Below, in pieces: positions 31,009-40,951 of a stretch of 64,000 nucleotides of DNA. Within the stretch, counting starts at the first letter, position 1, and each line of letters begins with the position of its first letter. The position numbers and the translations under genes are program-made. The notes beneath the pieces were generated by a model. The model saw only the letters and a program-made list of their open reading frames with translations, made no database searches and had not been told where the DNA came from. The DNA is from Haemophilus parainfluenzae (GTDB taxonomy: Bacteria; Pseudomonadota; Gammaproteobacteria; Enterobacterales; Pasteurellaceae). The stretch spans positions 1,612,501-1,676,500 of the forward strand of contig NZ_CP063117.1 of the NCBI RefSeq assembly GCF_014931375.1, read 5' to 3'.

Positions 31009-32175
31009 TTATTCTCCTTTTGCCGCTTTCACTGCCGCTTGTGCTGCTTCTTGTAAACTATGTGCTGCAATTAAATTTACACCACTTTCGGCTAAAATTG
31101 CTCTGCCTTGTGGGGCATTGGTTCCTTCTAATCGAACCACAACAGGCACTTTTACACCGACTTCTTGAATCGCTGCTACGACACCTTCAGCAATAAGATC
31201 ACAGCGTACAATTCCACCAAAAATATTCACTAATACAGATTTCACATTTTTATCGGTGAGAATAATCTTAAAGGCTTCAGCCACACGTTCTTTCGTTGCA
31301 CCACCACCAACATCAAGGAAGTTTGCAGGGTTACCACCATATAATTTCACAATATCCATGGTACCCATAGCAAGTCCTGCGCCATTGACCATACAGCCAA
31401 TATCACCTTCCAAAGCAACATAGTTAAGCTGATATTTTTCTGCTTCTGCTTCACGTGCATCACTTTGACTTAAATCGCGTAAGGCTAATAAATCAGGATG
31501 TCGATAAAGTGAGTTATCATCAATGCCCACTTTCGCATCTACGCAAATTAAATTGCCTTCTTTCGTCACCACGAGCGGATTCACTTCAACTAAAGAAAAA
31601 TCTTTTTCGATAAAAAGCTGAGCGAGTTTTACAAAAATCTCGGCAAATTGTTTATTTTGTTCACCACTTAAACCGAGCTTAAAGGCTAATTCACGACCTT
31701 GATATGGCATTCCCCCCACGAGAGGATCAATGGTCACTTTATGAATTAATTCAGGCGTTTCTCTTGCCACATCCTCAATGCTCATCCCCCCTGCTGAAGA
31801 AGCCATAAAAACCACTTTCTGCGAAGCACGATCAATCACTGCACCAAGGTAAAGTTCTTTCTCAATCTGGCAGGTTTCTTCAATATAAATGCTATTAACG
31901 GGTTGGCCTTTTTTATCAGTTTGGAAGGTGACTAAATGTTGACCAAGCCATTTATCGGCAAAAGCACGCGCTTCTTCTGCATTATGCACGAGCTTCACAC
32001 CACCAGCCTTTCCACGTCCACCTGCGTGAACTTGACATTTCGCTATCCAAACATCACCATTCAGCTGAAAGAGTGCCATTTCAGCTTCATCTGCCGTTTG
32101 GCACACGACACCCTCACTCACTGGCAGAGCATATTGCTTAAAAAGCTGCTTAGCTTGGTACTCATGTAAATTCAT
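31009..32175 (-). CDS. sucC: Succinyl-CoA synthetase beta subunit
   Basis: SucC binds nucleotide and succinate. The 388-residue protein begins [12 protein letters not shown], has the ATP-grasp segment [16 protein letters not shown] and the carboxy-terminal [17 protein letters not shown], all typical. It leads the sucCD pair and is divergent from the CytX-like permease gene. Confidence 0.97.
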   Translation of the reverse strand: MNLHEYQAKQLFKQYALPVSEGVVCQTADEAEMALFQLNGDVWIAKCQVHAGGRGKAGGVKLVHNAEEARAFADKWLGQHLVTFQTDKKGQPVNSIYIEETCQIEKELYLGAVIDRASQKVVFMASSAGGMSIEDVARETPELIHKVTIDPLVGGMPYQGRELAFKLGLSGEQNKQFAEIFVKLAQLFIEKDFSLVEVNPLVVTKEGNLICVDAKVGIDDNSLYRHPDLLALRDLSQSDAREAEAEKYQLNYVALEGDIGCMVNGAGLAMGTMDIVKLYGGNPANFLDVGGGATKERVAEAFKIILTDKNVKSVLVNIFGGIVRCDLIAEGVVAAIQEVGVKVPVVVRLEGTNAPQGRAILAESGVNLIAAHSLQEAAQAAVKAAKGE

Positions 32176-32254
32176 ATTTCCTTCCTATTTTTGATATTGT
32201 TTAGCGAAACAGACAAAAATTTGACCGCACTTTGTTTTAGCTCAAATTCGGGGC

Positions 32255-32282
32255 TTGCTCTTTCTATATTGAGTTATATACT
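32255..32282 (+). promoter_or_regulatory. Sigma-70-type promoter of the CytX-like gene
   Basis: TTGCTC (32255-32260), 16-base spacer, TATACT (32277-32282). The predicted leader is about 30 bases and carries TTAAGGATAAC before the ATG. Confidence 0.6.
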
Positions 32283-32320
32283 GAGCCAGAACAGTCACAA
32301 TCCATGTTAAGGATAACAAC

Positions 32321-33499
32321 ATGCAAACGAAAAAATCAAGCAATCTTGCGATTGCGCTCATTTGGTTTACTGCTGCTATTTCAATGGCAGAAATTCTCAC
32401 CGGTACTTGGTTTGCACCACTAGGATGGCAACAAGGTTTAATCGCCATCGTCGTTGGACACTTTATTGGTGGTTCGATGTTTTTCTGTGCTGGTTACATC
32501 GGCGCAAAAACCCAAAAAAGTGCTATGCAAACGGTACAAATTTCATTTGGTGAAAAAGGCTCTGCGCTTTTCTCTTTACTTAATGCCATGCAATTAATGG
32601 GATGGACTGCAGTCATGATTTATATGGGCGCTGACGTCATTTCCATCTTAAATCAAACACCTGATGCTTCACTCTTCCCATTTCTTACACTTGGTTTAGG
32701 CATACTCATCATACTTTGGCTACTACTCGGCTTTACTAAATTAGGTATCTTTAAAAGCATTTCACTTGTCACCATGTTTTTACTGATGTTGTGGCTTAGT
32801 ATTCAAGTCGCCAATAAACCATTCATTGCCATGGATGTAGCACAAAATATTAAATTTGGTACGGCAGTTGAAATTGCTGCCGTCATGCCGCTTTCTTGGT
32901 TACCGGTAGTATCTGACCATACGAAGAATAGCGAAACACCATTTAAAACGACCGCACTTTCAACGCTGACTTATACCGCGACTAGCTGCTGGATGTATGC
33001 TCTTGGTTTAGGTGCAGCATTAGTGACCGGTAAATCTGAAATCTCACAAATTCTTTCGCTTGCTGGTGTCAGTGTTATTGGTGTATTAATTGTCATCGCC
33101 TCTACCATGATTAACACTGCTCTTCCCGCCTATTCCACCGGCATGAGTTTAAACAATATTTTCCCTCAATTAAAAGTCACGCCAATCTCCGTACTTACCG
33201 TGATTGTGGGCATTATATTAGCCTCAACCTTACCAGTGACAGAATACGAACATTTCTTGTTCTTTATTGGCTCTGTATTCGCGCCAATGATCGCCGTGCT
33301 TATCGCTGATTTCTTTGTACTTAAACAGCATGATGTGAGAAAATCAGTTGATGGTGTTGGACTCGGCGTTTGGTTTGTCGGCTTCGTGCTCTATCGTTTT
33401 CTTATGGCAAAAGGTTGGGAAAGTGATTTAGGTCTGACTTTCCCTGTTATCATCATTACCTTTATCTTAGCAATCTTAGTACGCAAAATAACTAAATAA
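32321..33499 (+). CDS. cytX: CytX-like hydroxymethylpyrimidine/cytosine permease
   Basis: The 392-residue integral membrane protein has about 12 hydrophobic helices and resembles the NCS1 cytosine/purine permeases of the CytX branch, proposed to import hydroxymethylpyrimidine for thiamine synthesis. Landmarks: AEILTGTWFAPLGW in helix 1 and MPLSWLPVVSDHTKNSETPF in the middle. No thiamine gene is adjacent, and I see no convincing TPP riboswitch in its leader, so the substrate is uncertain. It sits between sucCD and sucAB. An uptake signal (32951-32959) reads TTALS. Confidence 0.8.
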   Translation: MQTKKSSNLAIALIWFTAAISMAEILTGTWFAPLGWQQGLIAIVVGHFIGGSMFFCAGYIGAKTQKSAMQTVQISFGEKGSALFSLLNAMQLMGWTAVMIYMGADVISILNQTPDASLFPFLTLGLGILIILWLLLGFTKLGIFKSISLVTMFLLMLWLSIQVANKPFIAMDVAQNIKFGTAVEIAAVMPLSWLPVVSDHTKNSETPFKTTALSTLTYTATSCWMYALGLGAALVTGKSEISQILSLAGVSVIGVLIVIASTMINTALPAYSTGMSLNNIFPQLKVTPISVLTVIVGIILASTLPVTEYEHFLFFIGSVFAPMIAVLIADFFVLKQHDVRKSVDGVGLGVWFVGFVLYRFLMAKGWESDLGLTFPVIIITFILAILVRKITK

Positions 33500-33522
33500 A
33501 GATTGGATTTTAACTATAGAAA

Positions 33523-33546
33523 GGCGGGCATTGTTCCCGCCCTTTT
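33523..33546 (+). terminator. Terminator of the CytX-like gene
   Basis: Stem GGCGGG/CCCGCC with 7-base loop, then CTTTT. Confidence 0.8.
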
Positions 33547-33560
33547 AATTACTTCGATAT

Positions 33561-33595
33561 AAAAAAGGCTTTTCCCCTCAGAAGAGAAAAAGCCT
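33561..33595 (-). terminator. Terminator of sucAB
   Basis: On the minus strand an 8-bp stem AGGCTTTT/AAAAGCCT, extended by CTC/GAG inside, is followed by six T. It lies just after the sucB stop. Confidence 0.9.
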
Positions 33596-33601
33596 ATATG
33601 C

Positions 33602-34828
33602 TTAAATTTCTAATAATAAGCGAGTTGGATCTTCTAGTAAGTCTCTAATCGCTACTAAGAAGCCGACGGATTCACGACCATCAATTAAACGGTGGTCATA
33701 AGATAGGGCTAAATACATCATTGGGCGAATCACCACTTGACCATCTACCGCAACCGGACGTTCTTTGATGGCATGCATGCCTAAAATTGCACTTTGCGGT
33801 GGGTTGATAATTGGTGTAGACATTAAAGAACCAAATACGCCGCCATTAGTAATGGTGAAGTTACCACCAGTTAAATCCTCAACCGTTAATTTACCATCAC
33901 GGCCTTTTTCTGCGAGTGATTTAATTTGTTTCTCAATATCTGCCATGCTGAGTTTGTCGCAGTTGCGTAATACTGGTGTCACTAAACCACGCGGGGTTGA
34001 AACGGCAATGCTAATATCAAAATAGTTGTGATACACAATGTCATCACCATCAATTGAAGCATTCACTTCGGGATAACGTTTTAATGCTTCAACCACAGCC
34101 TTAATGTAGAAAGACATAAAGCCTAAACGTACACCATGTTGTTTTTCAAATTTCTCGCCGTATGTTTTACGTAATTTCATAATCGGCTGCATATCCACTT
34201 CATTGAATGTCGTGAGCATTGCGGTGGTATTTTTTGCTTCCAATAAACGCTCAGCAATACGTTTACGTAAACGGGTCATTGGTACACGTTTTTCTGAACG
34301 AGAGCTATATGCCACAGTGCTAATCGTATTTTGCTCTGTAGCCACATCTTGTTTCGCTTTCTGTGCATCACGTTTTGCCACTTCGCGTGCAATATCTTCA
34401 CGAGTAATACGACCACCTACACCAGAACCTTGAATTTTCTCGGCATCTAAATCGTGTTCAGCTAATAAACGACGAATAGCTGGACCTTGATCAGCTGAAT
34501 TATTGTGACTATTTTCAATGGCTGCTCTTTGACGATCAGCAGGCGTTGGTTCATTGTCTTTCACTGTTTCAGTTGAAATATCGCCAGCCTGTTGAGTAGA
34601 AAGTTTACCTAAAAGCTGTTTACTTACTACGGTTGCACCTTCTTCTTGAAGAATTTCAGTCACTACGCCATCGCTTAAGGCTGGTACTTCAAGTACCACT
34701 TTATCTGTTTCAATTTCTACTAATACTTCGTCACGTTTTACCGTCTCACCAACTTTTTTATGCCATGTTGCAACAGTTGCATCCGCAACGGATTCCGGTA
34801 AATCTGGAACAAGAATTTCGATTGTCAT
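33602..34828 (-). CDS. sucB: 2-Oxoglutarate dehydrogenase E2 (dihydrolipoyl succinyltransferase)
   Basis: SucB is the core of the 2-oxoglutarate dehydrogenase complex. The start [13 protein letters not shown] (408 residues) is the family start; a TTG 15 bases upstream extends the frame. One lipoyl domain with [10 protein letters not shown] (lipoyl lysine about 43), a peripheral-subunit-binding domain ([18 protein letters not shown]) and the catalytic domain with [16 protein letters not shown] are in order. Confidence 0.97.
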   Translation of the reverse strand: MTIEILVPDLPESVADATVATWHKKVGETVKRDEVLVEIETDKVVLEVPALSDGVVTEILQEEGATVVSKQLLGKLSTQQAGDISTETVKDNEPTPADRQRAAIENSHNNSADQGPAIRRLLAEHDLDAEKIQGSGVGGRITREDIAREVAKRDAQKAKQDVATEQNTISTVAYSSRSEKRVPMTRLRKRIAERLLEAKNTTAMLTTFNEVDMQPIMKLRKTYGEKFEKQHGVRLGFMSFYIKAVVEALKRYPEVNASIDGDDIVYHNYFDISIAVSTPRGLVTPVLRNCDKLSMADIEKQIKSLAEKGRDGKLTVEDLTGGNFTITNGGVFGSLMSTPIINPPQSAILGMHAIKERPVAVDGQVVIRPMMYLALSYDHRLIDGRESVGFLVAIRDLLEDPTRLLLEI

Positions 34829-34885
34829 TTTATTTTCCTTCAAATTATTCTTTTTTTAAAAATTACTGAAATTTCGACCGCACTT

Positions 34886-37693
34886 TTACAGTGTCAGCGC
34901 GTCTTCTACCAATTGTTTTTGCTGTTTGGTGTGTAAAGACATGTAACCTACCGCAGGTGAAGCTGAGGCAGGACGACCTGCATATTTTAACTTCACATGC
35001 TCTGGAAGCGAGCTGTCAAAGTTATGCTTACTACAATACCAAGCACCTTGGTTTAATGGCTCTTCTTGACACCATACATAATCCGTCACATGAGCATAAG
35101 GTTCTAATGCTTTCTTCACATCTTCATGTGGATATGGGTAAAGCTGCTCAATACGAATAATCGCCACATCGGTTTGGTTATTCGCACGACGTTGTTCCAA
35201 GAGATCGTAATACACTTTACCAGAGCATAGGACTACGCGTTTAACTTGTTTCGGATCGATGTTATCAATTTCACCAATGACTGTTTGGAATGTGCCATTT
35301 ACTAATTCATCTAAACTTGACACGGCAAGTGGATGACGTAATAAAGATTTTGGTGAAATACCAATTAATGGACGACGCATTTTACGGATCGATTGACGAC
35401 GTAGCATGTGGTAAACCTGTGCTGGTGTAGATGGAATACACACTTGCATATTCTGTTCTGCACAAAGTTGTAAATAACGTTCTAAACGAGCTGATGAGTG
35501 CTCTGGACCTTGGCCTTCATAACCATGTGGTAATAACATCACCAAGCCACACATTCTGCCCCATTTTTGTTCGCCTGAACTGATAAATTGGTCAATCACG
35601 ATTTGTGCACCGTTTGCAAAGTCACCAAATTGCGCTTCCCAAATGGTTAATGTTTTTGGATCTGTTGTCGCATAACCATATTCAAAAGCTAATACGGCTT
35701 CTTCGGATAATACAGAATCCCACACCTCAAAACGACCTTGGTTGGCATGTAAATGTGTTAATGGCACATAACCTGTCCCGTCATTTTGGTTATGCACAAC
35801 CGCATGACGATGGAAGAACGTACCACGTCCCGCATCTTCACCCGATAAACGAACATTAGCACCTTCATCTAATAAGGTTGCGTATGCCATAGTTTCCGCC
35901 ATACCCCAATCGAACAATTTCTCGCCTTTTGCCATTTCACGGCGATCAGCATAGATTTTTTCGACACGAGGATGAGCTCGCAAGGTTTCTGGATATTCAC
36001 TGACACGCTCCGCTAAAGTTTGGAAACGTTCTTGTGGGAATTTACTTTCGTAAGGGGATGTCCAGTCATAGTTGAGATATTGCAACCAGTCCATTTGGGC
36101 GGTATCCATTTCTCGCCATTCTTTCACTACACGATCGCCATTATCTAAGGCATCACGATAGAGATTCATCATCTCGATGGCTTCTTCTTCGGTGATTACC
36201 CCTTCAGCAATTAAACGATCTGCATAGACTTTGCGGGGCGTTGGATGTTTTTTGATGATGCTATACATCATTGGTTGAGTGGCTAATGGTTCATCAGCCT
36301 CATTATGACCATGACGACGATAAGAAATCAGATCAATGAAAATATCGCGTTTGAATAAATTACGATATTCCACCGCCATTCTCGCCGCAAAAGCAACCGC
36401 TTCAGGATCATCACCATTCACATGAATAATCGGTGCCTGAATCATTTTCGCAATGTCCGTACAATATTCTGTTGAACGGGTGTCATTTGGGTTAGAGGTG
36501 GTGAAACCAATTTGGTTATTGATCACAATACGGATTGTGCCACCAACGGTATAACCACGAGCATTAGACATATTCAAGGTTTCTTGTACAACACCTTGTC
36601 CCGCTACCGCGGAATCCCCATGAACAGTAACCGCTAATACTTGATTACGCTCTGTATCGTTCTTTTTGGTTTGACGAGAACGTACCGCACCAATAACCAC
36701 TGGACTAACAATTTCTAAGTGCGACGGGTTAAATGCAAGGGTTAAATGCACGCGACGATCATCTACAGCAAAGTCAGAAGAGAAACCTTGGTGGTATTTC
36801 ACGTCACCTGTACGCTCGCCTGAATGTTTACCCGCAAACTCGTCGAAAAGATCTTCAGGTTTCTTACCAAGCACGTTTACTAACATGTTTAAACGGCCAC
36901 GGTGTGCCATACCAAACATCACATCTTGTACGCCTTGTTTGCTCGCATGACGAATAATTTCTTTCATTAATGGAATAAAGGCATCACTTCCCTCTAAAGA
37001 GAAACGTTTTGCCCCCGGGAATTTTGCACCGAGATAGCGTTCTAAGCCATCTGCAGCGGTCAATTCACTTAATAAATTAATTTTTTCTTCTTTGGTAAAG
37101 AGCGGTTTATTTAATTGGCTTTCTAATTTGCTTTGTAGCCAACTTTTTTGCTCCATATCTTGAACATGCATAAACTCAAGACCAATTGAGCCGCAATAGG
37201 TCTCTTTCAGCATTTCAGCTAAATCACCTAACTTGATGTTATCGCGATGATAGACGTAGTGATTAATATTGAAGGTTTCATTGAGATCCTGCTCGGTAAA
37301 ACCGTGATAACGGTAATCCAATTCAGGTACGGTGGAGACTTTCCAGCGATAATAATTGATTGGGTCAAGTTTCGCTTCTAAATGACCGCGGAAGCGATAA
37401 GCATTGATAAATTGGAGGACTTTAACTAATTTGGCACTGGCTTCTGGATCGATAACCGTCACAGCTTCTGTTGTATTTTCTCTCGCTAAGCGACGGAAAT
37501 AATCACGGACTGGTGAATGTGGTTGCTCTACTGCGATTGTTTTCGGCAATGCATCAAACGTAGCACGCCAGCTTTCATCGACTGAAGATGGATCTTCTAA
37601 ATAACGTTCGTATAATTCCTCAATATACGATTGATTAGAACCACCCAAAGCGGTTGAAGCCAACCATTCATCAAAGGCATTGTAATGCTGCAT
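34886..37693 (-). CDS. sucA: 2-Oxoglutarate dehydrogenase E1
   Basis: SucA is the thiamine-diphosphate-dependent E1 component. The start MQHYNAFDEWLAS (935 residues) follows AAGGGG; the frame extends to 37813 without support. Landmarks are VMFGMAHRGRLNMLVNVLGK, the ThDP motif region NGDDPEAVAFAARMAVEYR and SYRRHGHNEADEP. sucB follows after 57 bases. An uptake-signal core (34877-34885) abuts the stop codon. Confidence 0.97.
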   Translation of the reverse strand: MQHYNAFDEWLASTALGGSNQSYIEELYERYLEDPSSVDESWRATFDALPKTIAVEQPHSPVRDYFRRLARENTTEAVTVIDPEASAKLVKVLQFINAYRFRGHLEAKLDPINYYRWKVSTVPELDYRYHGFTEQDLNETFNINHYVYHRDNIKLGDLAEMLKETYCGSIGLEFMHVQDMEQKSWLQSKLESQLNKPLFTKEEKINLLSELTAADGLERYLGAKFPGAKRFSLEGSDAFIPLMKEIIRHASKQGVQDVMFGMAHRGRLNMLVNVLGKKPEDLFDEFAGKHSGERTGDVKYHQGFSSDFAVDDRRVHLTLAFNPSHLEIVSPVVIGAVRSRQTKKNDTERNQVLAVTVHGDSAVAGQGVVQETLNMSNARGYTVGGTIRIVINNQIGFTTSNPNDTRSTEYCTDIAKMIQAPIIHVNGDDPEAVAFAARMAVEYRNLFKRDIFIDLISYRRHGHNEADEPLATQPMMYSIIKKHPTPRKVYADRLIAEGVITEEEAIEMMNLYRDALDNGDRVVKEWREMDTAQMDWLQYLNYDWTSPYESKFPQERFQTLAERVSEYPETLRAHPRVEKIYADRREMAKGEKLFDWGMAETMAYATLLDEGANVRLSGEDAGRGTFFHRHAVVHNQNDGTGYVPLTHLHANQGRFEVWDSVLSEEAVLAFEYGYATTDPKTLTIWEAQFGDFANGAQIVIDQFISSGEQKWGRMCGLVMLLPHGYEGQGPEHSSARLERYLQLCAEQNMQVCIPSTPAQVYHMLRRQSIRKMRRPLIGISPKSLLRHPLAVSSLDELVNGTFQTVIGEIDNIDPKQVKRVVLCSGKVYYDLLEQRRANNQTDVAIIRIEQLYPYPHEDVKKALEPYAHVTDYVWCQEEPLNQGAWYCSKHNFDSSLPEHVKLKYAGRPASASPAVGYMSLHTKQQKQLVEDALTL

Positions 37694-37727
37694 ATCTACC
37701 CCTTGTATTACATGATGTTGTCCGCCC

Positions 37728-37733
37728 ATTATA
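37728..37733 (-). promoter_or_regulatory. -10 element of the sucAB promoter
   Basis: A perfect TATAAT on the minus strand lies 35 bases before the sucA ATG. The -35 at 17 bases is poor (ATTATT), suggesting an activator. About 57 bases upstream there is TGTGA-N6-TCAAC (37783-37798), a weak CRP-like match. Low confidence beyond the -10. Confidence 0.45.
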
Positions 37734-37798
37734 CATAGGATAAAAAAAGAAATAATCCTCAAATCACATTTTGTTACAATTTTGTGATCTACTTCAAC

Positions 37799-37823
37799 AA
37801 AAAAACCGCACATAAAGTGCGGT
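37799..37823 (-). terminator. Terminator of the ComEA-like gene
   Basis: On the minus strand ACCGCAC-TTTAT-GTGCGGT is followed by seven T. One arm is an exact uptake-signal core (37815-37823). Confidence 0.85.
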
Positions 37824-37842
37824 CTGTTTTATCTGAATTTTC

Positions 37843-38547
37843 TTAGAAACTTAAGAATGGCGTGATTTTTTCAATTGTAGCTTCACCGATACCATCAATA
37901 TTAGAAAGCTCGGCAGCACTTTTGATTTTGCCCACTTTGTTACGGTAATCAATAATCGCTTGTGCTTTTTTCTCACCGATACCAGAAAGTTTTTGTAATG
38001 TTTCTGCATCCGCTTTATTGATGTTTACTTTTGCAGAAGAAGCCACTTTCTCTTTTGCTGACTCTTTTGTTGAAGTCGCTTTTTCTTTCACTTCTTTTAC
38101 TTTATCTGCGGCTTTTGTTTTTGCTTCAGATGCTTTTTCTTTCGCATTATCTTTAACTGAATTTAATTTTTCAGTGGTTTTGTCTTTCATGGACGGTTGA
38201 TTATTCTCAGTCGCTTTTTCTTTTAAAGCAGATGCTTTCTCTTTTACCGCATTTTTTGCAGAAGTCGCTTTGTCTTTCATGGCATCTTTTGCTGATGTCG
38301 CTTTTTCTTTAGCCTCTTTTACTTTATCTAATGCAGTTGATTTTGTTGAACTTGCACTATCTGTCATTGATTTAAGCTTATCATTTGCCGCATTTTTTAT
38401 ATCAGCTTTTGTGCTTTCAACCATTGATTTTGAATTCGTTACAACATCTTCTTTTGTTGGCAATACGGAAGTATTCGTTGCTAATGCAGAACCTGATACC
38501 GCTAATGCGAGTGATGTTAATGTTAAAAGTGATTTTAAAGATTTCAT
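37843..38547 (-). CDS. ComEA-like helix-hairpin-helix protein with LEA-like repeat linker
   Basis: The 234-residue secreted or membrane-anchored protein starts with a signal peptide (cleavage near ALA, residue 23) and ends with a ComEA-type double helix-hairpin-helix (VNINKADAETLQKLSGIGEK, then LSNIDGIGEATIEKI), which binds DNA during natural uptake. Between them about 130 residues form lysine/alanine/glutamate-rich 11-residue repeats such as KEKATSAKDAM and KDKATSAKNAV, like LEA proteins. H. influenzae ComE1 has only a short linker (recalled). A CAGGAG ribosome site precedes the ATG. Confidence 0.85.
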   Translation of the reverse strand: MKSLKSLLTLTSLALAVSGSALATNTSVLPTKEDVVTNSKSMVESTKADIKNAANDKLKSMTDSASSTKSTALDKVKEAKEKATSAKDAMKDKATSAKNAVKEKASALKEKATENNQPSMKDKTTEKLNSVKDNAKEKASEAKTKAADKVKEVKEKATSTKESAKEKVASSAKVNINKADAETLQKLSGIGEKKAQAIIDYRNKVGKIKSAAELSNIDGIGEATIEKITPFLSF

Positions 38548-38633
38548 AAAAACTCCTGTTTTATTATCAATAGGTTCAACTAGCGAACCTGTATGCTAAG
38601 ACTTCTCTTCAGAAAATTAGTTCAAAACAAAAA

Positions 38634-38653
38634 ACGCCCCTAATAAGGGGCGT
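38634..38653 (-). terminator. Terminator of the BI-1 family gene
   Basis: Stem ACGCCCCT/AGGGGCGT with AATA loop; on the minus strand followed by a T-rich stretch. Confidence 0.85.
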
Positions 38654-38671
38654 CTTTAAATTTAATACTGA

Positions 38672-39334
38672 CTAATCATCGCTTGAGAAGATAGAAAGTA
38701 ATCTTAATAAGCTAATGAATAAGTTGTAAATTGATACATAAATACTCACTGTTGCACGAATATAGTTTGTTTCGCCACCGTGAATAATATTGCTGGTTTC
38801 ATAAAGGATTGTCATTGTTGAGAACACCACAAACAATGCACTGATCCCTACCGCTAATGCTGGAATTTGGAAGAAGAAACTTGCCACAATTCCTAACAAT
38901 AACACGATAAATAATGAGAAAATCGCGGTAGAAAGGAAAGACATATCTTTCTTCGTTGTTAGCACATAAGCTGAGCAAGCAAAGAAGACGATAGCGGTAC
39001 CTGCGAAAGCAAGCATAATCAAATCTTCCATTCCTCTCGCCACATACATATTTAAAATTGGCCCAATGGTATAACCCATAAACCCTGTAAACGCGAATGC
39101 AGCCAAAATCCCCCACGCACTATTTGCTAAACGGTTTGTCACGAAAAGTAAACCGTAGAAACCCACAAGTAACACGATAAGGTTAGGATAAGGCAAGTTT
39201 AAGCTCATAGAGATATAAGCAACAACTGCCGAAAATGCCATCGTTAATCCCAATAAGAAATAGGTATTACGTAGCACTTTATGTGTGCTAAGTAGTGATT
39301 CTTCCTGTGAATTAACAACAATGCGAGATTGCAT
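38672..39334 (-). CDS. Bax inhibitor-1/YccA-family inner-membrane protein
   Basis: The 220-residue protein has seven hydrophobic segments and the BI-1 features [18 protein letters not shown] near the start and [20 protein letters not shown] near the end. E. coli YccA of this family interacts with the FtsH protease; other members are pH-sensitive calcium leak channels. Function here is inferred only from family. It lies just left of the IS-bounded redox cassette. AAGGAG precedes the ATG. Confidence 0.9.
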   Translation of the reverse strand: MQSRIVVNSQEESLLSTHKVLRNTYFLLGLTMAFSAVVAYISMSLNLPYPNLIVLLVGFYGLLFVTNRLANSAWGILAAFAFTGFMGYTIGPILNMYVARGMEDLIMLAFAGTAIVFFACSAYVLTTKKDMSFLSTAIFSLFIVLLLGIVASFFFQIPALAVGISALFVVFSTMTILYETSNIIHGGETNYIRATVSIYVSIYNLFISLLRLLSIFSSDD

Positions 39335-39460
39335 AAAAGCTCCTTATTTTACAAAGAATAAAGTTGATGAAACATCAATACGTAAAGTAAGGACTATAGG
39401 TCAAAAAGTCAATGGTAAATCAAGAATTTGTTTTAATTTTTAAATTTAAGAAGGTAAAAG

Positions 39461-39484
39461 TGATCTACCCCCAAAACCTGGACA
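39461..39484 (+). repeat. Left terminal inverted repeat
   Basis: Begins TGATCTACCCCC, then AAAA and ends TGGACA. Compared with the right end it differs at one base after TGATCT, has one C fewer in the C-run and differs at two bases before TGGACA. The flanking AAG (39458-39460) matches the right flank. Confidence 0.85.
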
Positions 39485-39495
39485 TCTAATTTGAG

Positions 39496-39765
39496 ATGCA
39501 GATTATGTCCTACTCTTATCAATTTCGTTTGAAAATTATCAAACTCGTCACCGAACAGGATTATGGTATCCGTGAGGTGGCTAAACTTCATCAAATTTCC
39601 CATGCTCTCGTCATTTATTGGCTAAAAGCATTTCGGGAAAGAGGGCTTGATGGCATAAAATCGCCTTATACAAACCTTCAAACACCGAAAGTAGTGAAGC
39701 CAAAGATGAAAAAGAAAGGCATTGAAATTCCAGAAACCACAGACTTTTCACCTAAAGCGGCTTAA
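39496..39765 (+). pseudogene. Truncated IS150-type OrfA (transposase HTH part)
   Basis: The 89-residue frame starts 12 bases inside the left inverted repeat. Residues 4-56 (YQFRLKIIKLVTEQDYGIRE, then ALVIYWLKAFRERG) form the first helix-turn-helix of IS150-type OrfA, normally about 170 residues. The basic tail KPKMKKKGIEIPETTDFSPK ends at a stop inside a hairpin, so the second HTH and leucine-zipper part are missing. It may be expressed as a small DNA-binding protein able to bind IS ends; untested. Confidence 0.75.
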
Positions 39766-39779
39766 AAATAAGCCGCTTG
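39755..39779. terminator. Hairpin at the orfA/cassette junction
   Basis: AAGCGGCTTA and TAAGCCGCTT pair around a short A-rich loop, overlapping the orfA stop and lying just downstream of the leftward tlpA-like gene. The T-runs are weak on both sides, so it may be a partial or bidirectional terminator. Confidence 0.6.
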
Positions 39780-39785
39780 TCATCG

Positions 39786-40256
39786 TTATTTTTCAGCAAA
39801 CACTCGAATTTGCTCTGCGCCTAAATGCCCTGGCACAGTTTTCTTCACATTTAAATCAGAATCTAAAAATAGATTAAACGGATAACCTCGAACATGAACA
39901 CGATCAATAATATCACCATTTTCATCTAGCAAGACTTTAATATTTTTATATTCTAGCCCTTTGTACCATTCAATAAAATCAGCAGGTGATTTTTCACCTT
40001 TATGACCTGGCGAAACAATGGTTATGACTTCAAATCCACGATTTTTTTCCGCACTTAAATCATCAATTTCAGCTAAGCCAGCCAAGCAAATTGGACACCA
40101 AGATGCCCACATTTTTACATACACAGGTTTGCCTTTATATTGGCTTAAAGTAACTGGCTGATTGTTTAAGTCTTTGAGTTGAACATCCGCCAAATTAGTT
40201 TGTGCAAAAGTGTTTAGGCTGAATGCCATTAAAAATATTGATAGTAGTTTTTTCAT
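39786..40256 (-). CDS. TlpA/DsbE-family periplasmic thioredoxin
   Basis: The 156-residue protein has a cleavable signal peptide (MKKLLSIFLMAFSLNTFA) and a thioredoxin fold with active site WASWCPICLAGL near residue 53. It would be reduced by the CcdA-like membrane protein next door and pass electrons to periplasmic MsrAB. The three genes keep the order msrAB, ccdA-like, tlpA-like, as in H. influenzae HI1455-HI1453 (recalled). It lies 42 bases after the ccdA-like gene. Confidence 0.9.
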   Translation of the reverse strand: MKKLLSIFLMAFSLNTFAQTNLADVQLKDLNNQPVTLSQYKGKPVYVKMWASWCPICLAGLAEIDDLSAEKNRGFEVITIVSPGHKGEKSPADFIEWYKGLEYKNIKVLLDENGDIIDRVHVRGYPFNLFLDSDLNVKKTVPGHLGAEQIRVFAEK

Positions 40257-40298
40257 TGTTTTTTTCCTTTTATAGATTTCTTTTGTTGAGGTTATGTC

Positions 40299-40940
40299 TT
40301 ACGAAAAATTATTCGTAATCAATAAAATGCCCATCACGATAATTAAAATTCCGCCACCGATTTTAAATTTGTCTAAGTGTTTATTTAACCCTTTGGCACG
40401 TTTTAGCAAGCTATCAGAGAAAAACGAAAACAGCACAAAAGGCGTTGCTAAACCAAGTACATAAACAAACATCATTGATGCACCGTAAAGTGCAGAGCCT
40501 TCATCGCCTGATAAAGCTAACACGGAAGCCAAAATCGGGCCAATACAAGGTGTCCAACCAAGACTAAACGTTAAACCAAGCACAAATGCCTCAAGTGCGG
40601 TCGATTTTCCTGATGTTTTGATTTCCACTAATTTCGTGCGTTCCAACAAACCAATTTTGAAAATGCCAAGTTGATGAATACCCAAAATAATCACGATAAC
40701 GCCAGCGATAATGCGGGTAGTGTTACTAAATAAAATATTCCCTAAAAAACCAAAACTAAAGCCTAGACTTACAAATGTAAGGGAAAGCCCTAAAATAAAT
40801 AAAAAAGTATTTAGGACTTTTTTACCGCCTTTACTCAAAATACCAAAATAAATTGGAATAATCGGGAAAATACAAGGCGAAAGAAAAGAAGCAAGCCCAG
40901 CTAAAAATACAGTTCCAATAAGGAGTTGTTGATCTAACAT
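40299..40940 (-). CDS. CcdA/DsbD-like membrane electron transporter
   Basis: The 213-residue protein has six hydrophobic helices and the two conserved cysteine motifs of the CcdA/short DsbD family: FLSPCIFPIIPIYFG in helix 1 and GWTPCIGPILASVL in helix 4. It moves reducing equivalents from cytoplasmic thioredoxin to the periplasm, here most likely to the TlpA-like protein. It starts 11 bases after msrAB. An uptake-signal core (40593-40601) lies within it. Confidence 0.92.
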   Translation of the reverse strand: MLDQQLLIGTVFLAGLASFLSPCIFPIIPIYFGILSKGGKKVLNTFLFILGLSLTFVSLGFSFGFLGNILFSNTTRIIAGVIVIILGIHQLGIFKIGLLERTKLVEIKTSGKSTALEAFVLGLTFSLGWTPCIGPILASVLALSGDEGSALYGASMMFVYVLGLATPFVLFSFFSDSLLKRAKGLNKHLDKFKIGGGILIIVMGILLITNNFS

Positions 40941-40951
40941 CCTGCATCTCC

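Noticed and set aside
32240-32320. Possible TPP riboswitch before the CytX-like gene
   Set aside because: GGGGC and CTGAG are present, but the conserved core and the P4/P5 part are missing and a sigma-70 promoter occupies the stretch.
37980-38480. Repeated short units resembling a repeat array or CRISPR
   Set aside because: They are degenerate codon repeats of the LEA-like linker, with no regular spacers and an intact reading frame.
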